64,000 bases of DNA, taken from positions 3,038,001 to 3,102,000 of the forward strand of contig NZ_JADBDT010000001.1 of NCBI RefSeq assembly GCF_014873485.1. Direction: 5' to 3'. This stretch comes from Sphingopyxis sp. OAS728. GTDB taxonomy: Bacteria; Pseudomonadota; Alphaproteobacteria; Sphingomonadales; Sphingomonadaceae. The translations under genes were made by a program, and so were the position numbers. Shown here one piece after another: positions 27,216-39,457 of the stretch; positions within the stretch are counted from its first letter, which is position 1; every line of letters starts with the position of its first letter. A model generated the notes under the pieces. It was not told the DNA's origin. It made no database searches and was given only the letters and a program-made list of their open reading frames with translations.

Positions 27216-27232
27216 TAGAATATTTCTAGAAA
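27216..27232. promoter_or_regulatory. Overlapping palindromes, candidate ArsR operator
   Basis: TAGAATATTTCTA (27216-27228, 5-bp arms) overlaps TTTCTAGAAA (27223-27232). They sit in an AT-rich patch 39-55 bases upstream of the VOC start, in the divergent gap with glsA. A dyad here is the expected place for autoregulation by the ArsR protein encoded in this operon; binding is inferred. Confidence 0.4.
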
Positions 27233-27277
27233 AATGAAAATACATGCTTTGCGCGGCGATTATGCTAGGCGGAGCCG

Positions 27278-28207
27278 ATGACCGACAATCTCGGAAGCCA
27301 TATCGAAGAAGCGATGAAGCTCGCCGCGGCGCATCTCGGCCAGGGGCGCGTCGCCGACTATATTCCCGCGCTCGCCAACGTCGACCCGAACAAGCTCGGC
27401 TTCGCGCTCGCGCTCCCCGATGGCACCGTCCACACCTCGGGCGATGCCGACGAGCCCTTCTCGATCCAGTCGGTGTCGAAGGTCTTCACGCTGGCGCTGG
27501 CGCTTCGCCGCGTCGGTAGTTCTTTGTGGGACAGCGTGGGGCGCGAGCCGTCGGGCAGCGCGTTCAACTCGATCGTCCAGCTCGAAAGCGAGCAGGGCAT
27601 CCCGCGCAATCCGCTGATCAACGCGGGGGCGATCGCGACGACCGACCGGCTGATCGACGGGCGCAGCGGCGATGCGACCATCGACGAGATTGTCGACTTC
27701 ATGCGCGCCCGCGCCGGCGACGACAGCGTCGGGATCGATTTCGACGTCGCTTTCTCTGAATCCGAAACCGGGGCGCGCAACCGCAGTCTTGCGCATTTCA
27801 TGGACGCCTTCGGCAATCTGACGCATCCTGTCGAGTCGGTCGTCGGCGTCTATTTCCGTCAGTGCGCGATCGCCATGTCGTGCCGCCAGCTTGCGCGTGC
27901 GGGGCTGTTCCTTGCGATGGAGGGCCGCGACCTGCTCAGCGGCGAGCAACTGATCGAACCGCACCGCGCGCGGCGTATCAACGCGATCATGATGCTCTGC
28001 GGCCACTACGACAATTCGGGCGAATTCGCCTTCCGCGTCGGCCTGCCGGGCAAGAGCGGGGTAGGCGGCGGCATTCTCTGCATTGCGCCGGGGCAGGGAT
28101 CGATCGCGGTCTGGTCGCCCGCACTCAACGACGCGGGAACGTCATTGGCGGGTGCGGTCGCGCTCGAACATTTTGCCTATGCGGCGGGGTGGTCGGTGTT
28201 CGACTGA
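27278..28207 (+). CDS. glsA: Glutaminase
   Basis: 309 residues, full length for the serine-dependent beta-lactamase-like glutaminase family. The catalytic SxxK motif is in [10 protein letters not shown]; further family blocks are [27 protein letters not shown] and [12 protein letters not shown]. It hydrolyses glutamine to glutamate and ammonia in the cytoplasm. A GGCGGAG ribosome-binding site precedes ATG 27278. The gene ends 3 bases from the convergent rlpA-like gene. Confidence 0.96.
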   Translation: MTDNLGSHIEEAMKLAAAHLGQGRVADYIPALANVDPNKLGFALALPDGTVHTSGDADEPFSIQSVSKVFTLALALRRVGSSLWDSVGREPSGSAFNSIVQLESEQGIPRNPLINAGAIATTDRLIDGRSGDATIDEIVDFMRARAGDDSVGIDFDVAFSESETGARNRSLAHFMDAFGNLTHPVESVVGVYFRQCAIAMSCRQLARAGLFLAMEGRDLLSGEQLIEPHRARRINAIMMLCGHYDNSGEFAFRVGLPGKSGVGGGILCIAPGQGSIAVWSPALNDAGTSLAGAVALEHFAYAAGWSVFD

Positions 28208-28210
28208 TCC

Positions 28211-28627
28211 TCAGTCGTTGTCGAGCAGCGCCAGCTTCACGCGCGCGGTGCCGCTGCGGTGCATGCCGATTTCGCGCGCCGCGGCCTGGCTGACGTCGAT
28301 CACGCGGCCGCGCGAGAAGGGGCCGCGGTCGTTGATGCGGACGACCACGCTGTCGCCGTTCGACGTGTTGGTGACGCGCACCATGCTGCCGAAGGGCAGG
28401 GTGCGGTGCGCCGCGGTGAGCTGGCCGGGGTCGAAACGTTCGCCGCTTGCGGTGCGATTGCCGGCAAGCTCGTTGCCGTAATAGCTCGCCATTCCGCCGT
28501 CGATTTCGGTTTCATCGTCGGTCGGCTGGACGATCTCGGCGATCGGATTGTCGGTGACTTCGACTTCCTGCGCCGTGGCTGAGGCCGTCAGCAAAAGCGG
28601 AAGCAGCATGGCTGAAAAGGCCCGCAT
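28211..28627 (-). CDS. RlpA-family septal ring lytic transglycosylase-like protein
   Basis: 138 residues. Signal peptide to about residue 20 (LLPLLLTASATAQ), then a double-psi beta-barrel domain with GMASYYGNELAGNRTASGE, HRTLPFGSMVRVTN, VVVRINDRGPF and VIDVSQAAAREIGM. RlpA proteins cleave glycan strands lacking stem peptides at division sites. There is no SPOR domain and no lipobox, so this is the short soluble form. It lies downstream of gyrB on the same strand with a 133-bp gap. Confidence 0.9.
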   Translation of the reverse strand: MRAFSAMLLPLLLTASATAQEVEVTDNPIAEIVQPTDDETEIDGGMASYYGNELAGNRTASGERFDPGQLTAAHRTLPFGSMVRVTNTSNGDSVVVRINDRGPFSRGRVIDVSQAAAREIGMHRSGTARVKLALLDND

Positions 28628-28760
28628 GACATCATCCCCTTGTCAGAGGAGGCGCCAAAAGCAGCGGCGGCCTGCCAAAACAAGCCGCCGCGCGTTAAAC
28701 GGAACAATATTTGCGTCCGGATGTGCGATTTTGACCGTTTTAACCGATCAATAACCATAT

Positions 28761-31400
<2,640 letters not shown>

Positions 31401-31414
31401 CTAGTTTCGGGGGC

Positions 31415-31849
31415 ATGAAACATCGTCTCTTCATCCCCGCTGCCGCCCTTCTGACTGCCTCGCTCGCTGCGTGCAGCCAGCCGACCCCGCCCGCCGAAAA
31501 CGCGCCCGCCGTTGCGGGCGAGCCGCTCGCGACGCGCGCGGTGATGATCGGCACCGAGGGGCCGAGCCTGCCCGCCTGTTCGAGCATCAGCCGCGTCAAG
31601 GCGGGCGGAACCGACGTCTATTGGGCGCCGAACGAGACGCGCGCAGTCAAGGCAAAGCTCGCGGGCGGCGCGAATGTGTCGCTGTGCGAAGCGGCCGAGA
31701 ACGACGCCTGGTTCGGTGTGGTTTTTGCTGCGCCCGGAACCGATCCCGACATGTGCGGCGTCGGCAAGTCGGTGCAGAACGCCCGCGAATATCAGGGTCC
31801 GTGCCGCTGGGGCTGGATCAAGGGCGGAACGGTTCAGCTGGGCGGCTAA
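31415..31849 (+). CDS. Small lipoprotein, function unknown
   Basis: 144 residues from ATG 31415, which starts a lipoprotein signal (MKHRLFIPAAALLTASLAAC, lipobox LAAC). The mature protein has four cysteines (ACSS, SLCEA, DMCGVG, GPCRWGW), probably two disulfides, and a C-terminal CRWGWIKGGTVQLGG that ends like an SH3-type beta strand. I do not recognise a named family. It diverges from gyrB over a 107-bp gap. Confidence 0.75.
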   Translation: MKHRLFIPAAALLTASLAACSQPTPPAENAPAVAGEPLATRAVMIGTEGPSLPACSSISRVKAGGTDVYWAPNETRAVKAKLAGGANVSLCEAAENDAWFGVVFAAPGTDPDMCGVGKSVQNAREYQGPCRWGWIKGGTVQLGG

Positions 31850-31900
31850 AGCCGCAAAAGCACCGCATGCGCCTGTTCGATTTATGTCCTTGGTGGTCTT

Positions 31901-31953
31901 AAGGCGACAAAGGATACGGACAAGCGCGCCGAAACTGTCTCCTTTGTCGCTTT
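31901..31953. repeat. Inverted repeat AAGGCGACAAAGGA / TCCTTTGTCGCTTT
   Basis: Arms 31901-31914 and 31940-31953 match at 13 of 14 positions with a 25-base centre. It lies 51 bases after the lipoprotein stop. It could form a hairpin in the 3' untranslated region or mark a repeat family; no T tract follows. Confidence 0.6.
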
Positions 31954-32096
31954 AGCGGCATGCCGGATATTGCTCGCGCGTAGGTGAAGGTCTCGACGAT
32001 CCAAAGAGCCAGCGTAGAGGCTGGCACGGCCGAATAATGTAGGAAAGCATTCTTTCTTTCGTCTTGAAACGACCGGTAGGGGACACTCCCTTTTAT

Positions 32097-32186
32097 CGTC
32101 ACCCCGGACTTGATCCGGGGTCCCGCTTGATATCTACGCCGGTCGATACAAAAAAAGCGGGATCCCGGGTCAAGCCCGGGATGACG
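32097..32186. repeat. Palindromic repeat, copy 2 (32-bp inverted arms)
   Basis: Arms 32097-32128 and 32155-32186 reproduce the arms of the element at 25672. The left arms agree throughout; the right arm here has CCCGGGTCAAGCCCGGG instead of CCCGGATCAAGTCCGGG. The 26-base centre is unrelated to that of copy 1, showing that the arms, not the centre, are conserved. Confidence 0.88.
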
Positions 32187-32304
32187 AAGGGGTGTTGGAC
32201 GATGACAGCTCACCACCCCGAAGCGGCCAATCGGTTTCGATCTAGATGCAACGGCAGCAAATCGACCGATTGCGGACATCAATCTTATCTGTAAATCTCG
32301 CGTA

Positions 32305-32799
32305 ATGCGGACAATTTGCTTCACTGTTTCCGTTCTCACCCTTCTTTCGACGGAGGCGGGTGCAATGAAACTGCCCGCTCCAAATTGCGCTAGCGCCATC
32401 CGATACTGGAATGAGGCGGTCGATTGTCAGATTAGCGAAGCAGTTGAGCCCCTGACTTGGACCGATGGTTTCTCCAAACACCCCACCAGACCACGCCACA
32501 ATTGGAACGGGGTAAAATTGAACGGACCGTGCCCAAAATATAGCACCACTGCGCGAGAGTGGCGGATATACAATGTCATTGAAAACCGACAAATCGTCAG
32601 GGTAAAAGAGATTGTTCGTCGCGTCGATATGGATGGCCGATACACCGGCGAGTATACGGTTGCAAAAGCTCGATACGTTTGTGAGCGCCGTCGAGGCCAA
32701 TGGCGTATTTTTTCCAAGGAAGTGGAATCGGCGACCGACGGCATAAACGCGGTTGCGGCAGGCCAGTATCAAGCTGACAAAGCTAAAGGACGCCATTGA
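32305..32799 (+). CDS. Secreted protein of unknown function with atypical base composition
   Basis: 164 residues. Signal peptide at the start (MRTICFTVSVLTLLSTEAGA). The mature part has four cysteines (PNCAS, VDCQI, GPCPK, YVCER) and charged segments such as NRQIVRVKEIVRRVDMDGRY; no family is recognised. The third codon positions are much richer in A and T than in the neighbours and the gene looks close to half GC, unlike the GC-rich surroundings, so recent acquisition is likely. No good ribosome-binding site is seen. An opposite-strand frame over the same bases is less protein-like. Confidence 0.6.
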   Translation: MRTICFTVSVLTLLSTEAGAMKLPAPNCASAIRYWNEAVDCQISEAVEPLTWTDGFSKHPTRPRHNWNGVKLNGPCPKYSTTAREWRIYNVIENRQIVRVKEIVRRVDMDGRYTGEYTVAKARYVCERRRGQWRIFSKEVESATDGINAVAAGQYQADKAKGRH

Positions 32800-32853
32800 C
32801 AGCGTCCATTTAACGCATCGCGTCCGCTTCCTACCCCAAGGCCGACATCCCGA

Positions 32854-33360
32854 CTATCGGCAATCCTCGATCACGCGTCCGATTTCGGATTGGACCGGCA
32901 GCGTCAGCGCGCCGCCGCTCGGCGTTTCGAGTGCGAAGCGGCCGCGGCTGAAGGCGATGCGGTCGAGGCGGGGGTCGCGGTTGGTCAGGTTCGCGCTGCC
33001 GTCGTCGAAGCGGATCTGGTCGGTCCCCGCGCTGGTGCGCAGGCTGACGTTGCCCGCGAGCGTCGAGGTCATCCGGATGCCGCCGCCGCTGCACGTCAGG
33101 CTGAGCAGCGGGTTCGCGCTGCCCGTCGGAACGAACGCCGCCGTGCGGCTGCCCGCGTCATAGCGCCATGCGCCAGCGTTGACCGCGCGGTCTTCCCAGC
33201 CCGCAACTGGGGTCGGGAGCGGCGTCGGCGTTGGCGCGGGAGCGATCGGGCGCGGCGCGGGGGGCGGGGCTTCGGGCTGCGGAATCGCCGCGCAGCCCGC
33301 GACGACGAGCATCAACGCGCCCGCGATGCCATAGCGAATACCCGGCTGCCTGCTGATCAT
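32854..33360 (-). CDS. Lipoprotein, function unknown
   Basis: 168 residues from ATG 33360, with AGGGA about 10 bases upstream; an in-frame ATG at 33378 would overlap the nitroreductase. Lipobox VAGC (MLVVAGCAAIP), then a proline-rich linker (about residues 30-50) and a folded region with LLSLTCSGGGIRMTSTL, LRTSAGTDQIRF and LTLPVQSEIGRVIEDCR. Two cysteines may form a disulfide. It follows the nitroreductase by 2 bases and may be the last gene of the long upstream operon. Confidence 0.78.
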   Translation of the reverse strand: MISRQPGIRYGIAGALMLVVAGCAAIPQPEAPPPAPRPIAPAPTPTPLPTPVAGWEDRAVNAGAWRYDAGSRTAAFVPTGSANPLLSLTCSGGGIRMTSTLAGNVSLRTSAGTDQIRFDDGSANLTNRDPRLDRIAFSRGRFALETPSGGALTLPVQSEIGRVIEDCR

Positions 33361-33362
33361 CG

Positions 33363-34049
33363 TCAAAATCCCTGCCAATCAATCACGTCTTCGAGCGGTA
33401 CGCGCGGCACCGGCCACTGGTTCACCGCCGCTGCGGTGTCGGCATAGCCGATCGCGAGCCCGGTGAACAAAATCTGCCCGTCGTCGAGGCCGAGCGTGCG
33501 GCGGATCGTCGCGCCATACATCGCCCAGCATTCCTGCGGGCAGCTCGCAAGGCCATGTTCGACGAGCAGCAGCATCACCGATTGCAGCCACATGCCCATG
33601 TCCGACCATTGCGGTGGCCCCATGATGCGCGAGCAATGGAGGAAAAGCATCACGGGTGCGCCGAAACCCCGGTAATTGTCCATGAACTGAGCGAGGCGGC
33701 CGCGCTTGTCCTCGCGCGGGATGCCGAGCGAAGCGTACAGCGCCTCGCCGACGCCGAAGCGGCGCGCTTCCCAAGGCTCGGTCAGCCCCTTGGGATAGAT
33801 ATCATATTCGGGCTCATAACCCTCGCGCCCCATTGCGGTCCGCGCGGCGACGGCGTCCTTCACCGCCTGCCACCGCTCGCCGGTCACCAGCGTCGCTTGC
33901 CACGGCTGGAGATTGCCGCCCGACGGCGCACGCTGCGCCGCCGCAAATACCTCTTTCAACAGCGCCGGATCGACCGGCTGGCCGGTGAAGGCGCGCACCG
34001 AACGGCGGGCATGCAGGGCTTGGGTGACGCTCGTGTCAGTCGCTGGCAT
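33363..34049 (-). CDS. Nitroreductase-family flavoprotein
   Basis: 228 residues. Family markers: ARRSVRAFTGQPVD (FMN phosphate contact), AAQRAPSGGNLQPWQ, MGMWLQSVMLLLVEHGLASCPQECW and the C-terminal LAIGYAD. These enzymes use FMN and NAD(P)H to reduce nitro groups, quinones or other acceptors; the substrate here is unknown. It overlaps the RDD gene by 14 bases and so belongs to the MoxR/DUF58 operon at least by transcription. Confidence 0.9.
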   Translation of the reverse strand: MPATDTSVTQALHARRSVRAFTGQPVDPALLKEVFAAAQRAPSGGNLQPWQATLVTGERWQAVKDAVAARTAMGREGYEPEYDIYPKGLTEPWEARRFGVGEALYASLGIPREDKRGRLAQFMDNYRGFGAPVMLFLHCSRIMGPPQWSDMGMWLQSVMLLLVEHGLASCPQECWAMYGATIRRTLGLDDGQILFTGLAIGYADTAAAVNQWPVPRVPLEDVIDWQGF

Positions 34050-34905
34050 ATTTATCCTCTCGCCGCTTGCCGAACAGCAATTTGCGTTCGAGCCGGGCCT
34101 TCAACTGGCGGTAGTAGGAAAGCAGGAAGACGTCATCCTCTTCGGCGACGGGCCGCCCGATCTTGGCGCGGATCGCGTCGGCGACCTCGCGCATCGCGCG
34201 CGGATCGTTGCCGCGAAGCACGCGCTCGAGTTCCTGCAGCTCGAAAATGCCATAGACCGCGAGTTCGCTTTCGCTGAACGCCATTGTCTCGCCCGCGCTG
34301 CTCGTCGCGATATCGGCGTCGAGCTTCGCGCGCTGCGCCATCACGACCCAGGTGCCCGCGATCAGGTCGCCCATCCGCATCCGGTCGCGGTTGAACAGCA
34401 GGAACAGGCTGAGCGTCAGCGACCATAAGATGCCTGCGGCCACCGTCCACCCCGACACCATATCCTCGGACGCGCCGACCCCCAGCATCATCAGCGGCAG
34501 GAACAGTTCGAGCTCGCGGATCAGGTTGCGCGCGACGACCGCATCGGCGGTCAGCCGCCCCCCGTCGCGTGCGACGACGCGGATGCCCATGATCCTTTTT
34601 CCCGGCGTCGCCGCGCGCGACCCCAGTTCGAAGCCGACGAACCAGAAGGTGCGGAGTATGAAGGCGCCGAGCATCCACACGACGACCGTGACATCCGATT
34701 GCGAGGCAAGCCCGATCCACAGCATGACGAGTGAAAACAGGAACAGCGCGAGCACGATCAGCATCAGGTCGACCAGCAGCGCGCCGAAGCGCAGCCCCGA
34801 ACTCGCGATCTTGAGCTCGAGATCGACCCCCTCGGGCGTGATGAACTGGCGGATCTTCTTCGCCCGCGCGGCGCGCGACTTGGCGTTGGCGGCGGCGGCG
34901 GTCAT
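34036..34905 (-). CDS. RDD-family inner-membrane protein
   Basis: 289 residues with about four or five membrane segments. The RDD core is visible: RFGALLVDLMLIVLALFLF (Arg plus the two-Asp type helix), then RAATPGKRIMGIRVVARDG, the signature PGKRLMGI-like loop. The cytoplasmic C-terminal half (EQLERVLRGNDPRAMREVAD region) is charged and helical. RDD proteins are proposed transporters or scaffolds, without a settled function. It overlaps the SpoIIM-like gene by ATGA and the nitroreductase by 14 bases. Confidence 0.88.
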   Translation of the reverse strand: MTAAAANAKSRAARAKKIRQFITPEGVDLELKIASSGLRFGALLVDLMLIVLALFLFSLVMLWIGLASQSDVTVVVWMLGAFILRTFWFVGFELGSRAATPGKRIMGIRVVARDGGRLTADAVVARNLIRELELFLPLMMLGVGASEDMVSGWTVAAGILWSLTLSLFLLFNRDRMRMGDLIAGTWVVMAQRAKLDADIATSSAGETMAFSESELAVYGIFELQELERVLRGNDPRAMREVADAIRAKIGRPVAEEDDVFLLSYYRQLKARLERKLLFGKRREDKYASD

Positions 34906-35945
34906 GTCACATCCTCGCGGCGCGGGATGTAATAATAGCCGAGCCAGAAGAGCAGCATCAACGACCCGATCGCATAGCGCAGCACCGTGTCGGTGATCAG
35001 CTGGCGCCCGAATCCCTCGAGCAGTCCTGCGGCGAACAGCATGATGATGACGCCCACCATCACCTTGCCCGCGGTGCGTCCAGCGTCCGATGCTGCCTGC
35101 AACCGCCCGCGCGCGCCCGGAAAGACGACCGCGGCGCCGATGCGCAGCCCAGCGGCGCCCGACAACGCCGCGGCGAACAGCTCGGTCGTGCCGTGGATGA
35201 AGAGCCAGCCGCCGAAATCATATCCGAGGCCCTTGCCCGCAAAGACCGCCATCATCGCGCCGAGCCCGATCCCCTGATAATATTCGAGCATCATCGTCGG
35301 CACGCCGAAGGCAAAGCCCAGTGCAAAGGACAGGATCGAGACGCGGCTGTTGTGCGTGAACAAATAGGTCGCGAAGATATGCAGCCCGCTCTCGCTTTCG
35401 CTCTCGTTCGCCGCCTTGCCATGGCCTAGCGTCGACTGGAGATATTCGGCGGTCGCGCGCGGGTCGCGCCCGCCCGACATCTCTTCGTCGACGAAGTTGA
35501 AATACCATTCGGGGTTATTCGATACGAGCGAGTAGCTGGTGATCGCGCCGAGCAGGATGATCAGCGATATGATCACCGTTTCCTTCCACACCGATCGGAT
35601 CGCGGCGGGCCAGTCGTAGAGGAAGAAACGGCGAAGGCGGTTCCATCGGCTTTCGCGCACGCCGTAAACGAGGAAATAGCCGCGGATCGACAGCGCCTCG
35701 AGATGGTCGAGCAGTGCCTTGTCGAGGCTCGTCGCGCGCGCGATCGACAGCGACGACAGGGTGGCGCGATAGAGCAGGGGCAGTTGCAGCAGCTCGTCGC
35801 TGGTCAGCGCCGCGGCGCCCTTCTTTTCGAGCTTGGTGAGCAGCAGGTCGAACGCGATCCAGTCGGCCTCGCGCTCGGCGCGAAAGCGGCTCGTCGAAAA
35901 GCTGGGGGCGTCGATCATACGCGCGGGGGCGGCCGGGGGAATCAC
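34902..35945 (-). CDS. SpoIIM-like (stage II sporulation protein M domain) membrane protein
   Basis: 347 residues. A cytoplasmic helical region (FRAEREADWIAFDLLLTKLE, LLYRATLSSLSIARA) precedes about five membrane segments, including VIISLIILLGAITSYSLV and the glycine-rich FALGFAFGVPTMMLEYYQG and WLFIHGTTELFAAALSGAAG, typical of the SpoIIM family. Non-sporulating bacteria often carry this gene beside MoxR and DUF58 genes, as here. Its role is unknown. It overlaps both neighbours by four bases. Confidence 0.88.
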   Translation of the reverse strand: MIPPAAPARMIDAPSFSTSRFRAEREADWIAFDLLLTKLEKKGAAALTSDELLQLPLLYRATLSSLSIARATSLDKALLDHLEALSIRGYFLVYGVRESRWNRLRRFFLYDWPAAIRSVWKETVIISLIILLGAITSYSLVSNNPEWYFNFVDEEMSGGRDPRATAEYLQSTLGHGKAANESESESGLHIFATYLFTHNSRVSILSFALGFAFGVPTMMLEYYQGIGLGAMMAVFAGKGLGYDFGGWLFIHGTTELFAAALSGAAGLRIGAAVVFPGARGRLQAASDAGRTAGKVMVGVIIMLFAAGLLEGFGRQLITDTVLRYAIGSLMLLFWLGYYYIPRREDVT

Positions 35946-37258
35946 AGGCTGCCCTGCCTTTTGATACCGAGATAGGCCTCGACCGCGCTCGCGCCCATTG
36001 CGTCGGCGGGTACTTCGAGGACGTCGGCACCCAGCCGCTGGAGCCGCGCGATGACGAGCTGCCGGTCGCGGAGCATCGCCGCGGCGACGTTGGCGCGCGT
36101 GACGTCAGCGCCGCTTTCGGGGCGGCGGCGCTCCTCGGCTTCGACCTCCTCGTCCTTGATCACGACGAACAGTAGGCGGTGCTTCTTCACCAGCCGTCCG
36201 GCGGCGCGGATCATCAGGTCGGCGCTCGTCGCGTCGGTGAATTCGGTGAACAGGATGATCAGCGAGCGGCGGTTGAGCTGCGCGCTCAGCGTGGTGAGCG
36301 CGAGCGTGAAATTGCTCTCGACATGCGCATAGTCGATCAGGCTCGCCGCGCGCTGGAGCGCGGGGAAATCCTGCGTGTGCATATAGGCGGGGGTCAGCGT
36401 CTGCGGCTTGGCGGCGAAGGAGAAGAAGCTGATCCGGTCGTTGAGTTTCAGGCCGACATAGGCGAGCAGCAGCGCCGCCGAGACCGCGCGGTCGACGCGC
36501 GGCATGCCGCCGACGGGCTCGGCCATCGTCCGCCCGCTGTCGATCGCGAGCACGACGCGGTTGTCGCGTTCGACGCGATATTCCTTTGCGAGCAATTTGA
36601 CGTGGCGCGCCGAGGCGTTCCAGTCGATCGCGCGCCGGTCCATCCCCGGCTGATATTCGGCGAGCGCCTCATATTCGGTGCCCTCGCCGCGGAACCTCTG
36701 CTGGCGAAGGCCGAACCAGCTATTGCGCTGGAACAGCCGGCTGCCTTCATCGGTAACCGCGCGCAGGCTAGGAACGACATGGATTGCGCCGTCGATCGCA
36801 AATTTGCGCTGTTTCCAGACGAGGCCGAGGGGGCCGGCCCAGCGGATCCACAGCGCCTCGACCAGCGCCTGTCCGCGCCGCGATGCAGTGAGCGAAAGCG
36901 TGCGGACGAGGGCGTCGCCCGTGCTCGTTCGGCGCATGTCGTCTGCCAGTCGGCCACCCCCGGCAAGCCGTTCGTCGAGTGCGAGCGCGAGTTCGGCGCG
37001 CGGCGGCACCGCCCGCCCGCTCGCACTGAGCGACAGGTCGAAGGGATCGCCGACGCCGACCTGATGCGGAAAGCGCGCGTCGAGCGACAGGTGGCGGGGG
37101 TTGGCGCCCGCGATGGTGTCGAGGATCAGGCAGGCGATAATCACGCCGATCCACCCGGGCGCGGCGAGCCACAGCTCGGGCCGGACCAGCCCGAGCGCGA
37201 GCGCCATCGGGGCGCCCGCGAGCAGCAAATAGATCGCGCGGCGGGTCGGGTAGATCAC
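35942..37258 (-). CDS. DUF58 (vWA-like) membrane-anchored protein
   Basis: 438 residues. Two membrane segments at the N-terminus (residues about 9-50), then a beta-rich region, then the DUF58 motif [21 protein letters not shown] with [19 protein letters not shown] von Willebrand A-like domain follows ([14 protein letters not shown], a modified MIDAS Asp-x-Ser-x-x-Met). DUF58 proteins pair with MoxR ATPases, thought to act as a chaperone pair. It overlaps the MoxR gene by ATGA and the SpoIIM gene by ATGA. Confidence 0.9.
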   Translation of the reverse strand: MIYPTRRAIYLLLAGAPMALALGLVRPELWLAAPGWIGVIIACLILDTIAGANPRHLSLDARFPHQVGVGDPFDLSLSASGRAVPPRAELALALDERLAGGGRLADDMRRTSTGDALVRTLSLTASRRGQALVEALWIRWAGPLGLVWKQRKFAIDGAIHVVPSLRAVTDEGSRLFQRNSWFGLRQQRFRGEGTEYEALAEYQPGMDRRAIDWNASARHVKLLAKEYRVERDNRVVLAIDSGRTMAEPVGGMPRVDRAVSAALLLAYVGLKLNDRISFFSFAAKPQTLTPAYMHTQDFPALQRAASLIDYAHVESNFTLALTTLSAQLNRRSLIILFTEFTDATSADLMIRAAGRLVKKHRLLFVVIKDEEVEAEERRRPESGADVTRANVAAAMLRDRQLVIARLQRLGADVLEVPADAMGASAVEAYLGIKRQGSL

Positions 37259-38232
37259 CGCGGGACTTCCTCGCGTTCGAGCAGCGCTGCGACGACCTGT
37301 TCGACGTTGCGGCCCTCGATCTCAGCTGCGGCCGACAGGATGACGCGATGGCGCAGCACGCCCGCGGCGAGGCGCTGGACATCGTCGGGGATCACATAGT
37401 CGCGTCCGTCGAGCGCCGCCGCCGCGCACGCCGCGCGCGCAAGCAACGTCGCGGCGCGCGGGCTCGCGCCGCATTCAAGGTCAGCGCTCTCGCGCGTTGC
37501 GCGGACAAGGCGGACGATATAGTCGACGATCTCGTCGGCGAGGCGGACGGTCGCGATCGTGTCGATCGCCGCCTCGATCGTCTTGGCATCGGCCACTTGG
37601 GTGACGCCGAAATCGCCGACCGCGGGGCTTTTGAAGCGTCCGCCATGGTCGGCGACGATACGCCGTTCTTCGTCGGCGGCGGGATAGTCGACGACGAGCT
37701 TGAACAGGAAGCGGTCGAGCTGCGCCTCGGGAAGCGGATAGACACCCTGCTGCTCGATCGGATTCTGCGTCGCGAGGACGGTGAAGCGCGGGCTCATGAC
37801 ATGCGCCTCGCCATTGATCGTGACGCGGCGTTCCTGCATCGCCTCGAGCAACGCCGCCTGCGTCTTGGGCGGCGTGCGGTTGATTTCGTCGGCGAGCAGC
37901 AATTCGGTAAAGATCGGCCCCTTGGTCAGCGTGAAGCTCGACGTCTGGAAGTTGAACAGGTTCGATCCCAATATGTCGCCGGGCATAAGGTCCGGCGTGA
38001 ACTGGATACGCCCGAAATCGAGCCCCGTCGCGCGGGCAAAGGCCTGTGCAAGCAGTGTCTTCGCCGTCCCCGGCGGGCCTTCGAGCAGCACATGCCCGCC
38101 GGCGAGCAGCGCGATCGTCACCATGCGGGTGAGCGGCCCCTGCCCGAACACGATCTTGGCGACCTCGCCTTCGATCGCGGCACCAAGCGCCTGGACGCTC
38201 TCAACGCTTTTGGCGACGGGATTAGCTGTCAC
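37255..38232 (-). CDS. MoxR-family AAA+ ATPase
   Basis: 325 residues from a GTG at 38232, where the conserved region begins ([16 protein letters not shown]); the frame continues upstream without family match. Walker A is [10 protein letters not shown], Walker B LLADEINR, followed by [22 protein letters not shown] and the sensor-2 arginine region. MoxR ATPases remodel or activate protein complexes together with vWA proteins. It overlaps the DUF4350 gene by 11 bases and the DUF58 gene by 4. Confidence 0.94.
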   Translation of the reverse strand: MTANPVAKSVESVQALGAAIEGEVAKIVFGQGPLTRMVTIALLAGGHVLLEGPPGTAKTLLAQAFARATGLDFGRIQFTPDLMPGDILGSNLFNFQTSSFTLTKGPIFTELLLADEINRTPPKTQAALLEAMQERRVTINGEAHVMSPRFTVLATQNPIEQQGVYPLPEAQLDRFLFKLVVDYPAADEERRIVADHGGRFKSPAVGDFGVTQVADAKTIEAAIDTIATVRLADEIVDYIVRLVRATRESADLECGASPRAATLLARAACAAAALDGRDYVIPDDVQRLAAGVLRHRVILSAAAEIEGRNVEQVVAALLEREEVPR

Positions 38233-39457
38233 GGAGTAAATCCTTCCTGATGTCGTGCAGCGCCTGCGCGTCTGCCAGAAACTCATGGGTGTTGCGCGCG
38301 AGCGGCAGGCGCCGCGCGAGCGAGGAGAAAAGGTCGCTGCCGCCGCGCAGATGCTTGTCGATCCAGCGGTCGGTCGCCTCGTCGTCGAGCCCGCCGGGGG
38401 CGTGCAGCCGCCGCGCGATCGCGCTGCGTTGGCTTTTCACAAAGGCGTCGGCGCCGTCGAGTTCGCGGCGCGCCTGCCGGATCAGGTCGGCGCTGTTCGC
38501 GATCAGCGCCGCCTTCGACACCGGGATCGCGCGGCCGAGTTTCAGCGCCGGACCAAAACGCACCCACGCCTGCCACAGCGCGAGCAGTCCGGCAGCGATC
38601 AGGCAGAGCGTGATCCCGATGAAGGGCGGGACAAAGGCGAAGCGCAGCAACGAGCGCTGCCCGCCGAAACCGTTGAGCGTGAGGTCAAAGGCGAGGCCAT
38701 CGGCATTGGCATCCTCGGCAATCGCATCGACCAGCCTTGCCGCCGTCACCGCCTTGTCACGCGTCGAAAAGGCCAGATTGTTGATGAGGTCGGGGTCGGA
38801 CAGGACATAAAGATCACGGTCGCGCGCGCGCGCCAGTATCGCGCTGCCGTCCGCCGCGGTGATCAGCGGGTCGAGGCCGTCGCCGCTGATCGTGTGGAGC
38901 TGCGCCGGGTCGATCAGCCGTATGTCGTGCCCACCGACCCGGCCGCGCGCATTTTTATTGGCCCATTTGGCGCGGCCGATCCGGACTTTGCCGAAATATT
39001 CCTCGGGCAGCAGCCGCGCCGGGGGCAGGACGGCGATACCGCCGCTGACCCAGCCGGGCTTCGGCGCCTGACCGGGCATGCCGCCCGCCGCCCATTTGGG
39101 CAGCACGACCAGCACCGGCGCGTCGCCCTGTGCCGCGAACAGCTCCTTCATCTCGTCGGACCGCGTGCGCGCGGTCGGGGTCAGGATGGTGAGCTGGGTA
39201 TAATCGTCATATTGGGTCGGTTCGACCCGCCGCCGCAATTCGACATGGCCGCCGGCACGCTCGACAAGGTCGACGATGCCGGCATAGCCCGGCGCCGCCT
39301 TCGACAGCGCATGGCCGCCGCCATCATTGCCGCTGCTGATCTGCGGCCCGAGCGCGATCAGCGCCCACAGCGCGACGAAAGCGACGATGCCGATGATCAC
39401 AACGCCGGCGATCAGGCGCGGGTTGAAGCCGTCGTTGGCCGCCGCCGCGCCGCTCAT
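38222..39457 (-). CDS. DUF4350 membrane protein
   Basis: 411 residues from ATG 39457, overlapping the DUF4129 stop (ATGA). A membrane segment lies at about residues 14-36 ([20 protein letters not shown]) and another near 285-305 ([20 protein letters not shown]). Between them is a domain of ThuA/GATase-like layout ([44 protein letters not shown]), typical of DUF4350. The C-terminal part is cytoplasmic and helical. No enzyme activity is known. It occurs with MoxR, DUF58 and DUF4129 in many bacteria. Confidence 0.85.
   Translation of the reverse strand: MSGAAAANDGFNPRLIAGVVIIGIVAFVALWALIALGPQISSGNDGGGHALSKAAPGYAGIVDLVERAGGHVELRRRVEPTQYDDYTQLTILTPTARTRSDEMKELFAAQGDAPVLVVLPKWAAGGMPGQAPKPGWVSGGIAVLPPARLLPEEYFGKVRIGRAKWANKNARGRVGGHDIRLIDPAQLHTISGDGLDPLITAADGSAILARARDRDLYVLSDPDLINNLAFSTRDKAVTAARLVDAIAEDANADGLAFDLTLNGFGGQRSLLRFAFVPPFIGITLCLIAAGLLALWQAWVRFGPALKLGRAIPVSKAALIANSADLIRQARRELDGADAFVKSQRSAIARRLHAPGGLDDEATDRWIDKHLRGGSDLFSSLARRLPLARNTHEFLADAQALHDIRKDLLRDS

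Larger units (their letters stand above)
31850..32304. other. 455-bp gap with two inverted repeats and falling GC
   Basis: No convincing gene. It contains an inverted repeat at 31901-31953, the second copy of the GGACTTGATCC palindrome at 32097-32186, and then lower-GC sequence leading into the gene at 32305. Open frames that cross the repeats are artefacts of the palindrome. Confidence 0.7.

Noticed and set aside
31899..32399. Minus-strand frame crossing the palindromic repeat
   Set aside because: Translation of the repeat (HPGLDPGSR-type peptide) is a known artefact; no signal or domain.
32242..32796. Minus-strand frame opposite the low-GC gene
   Set aside because: The plus-strand frame has a clear signal peptide and paired cysteines; the minus-strand product has no features.
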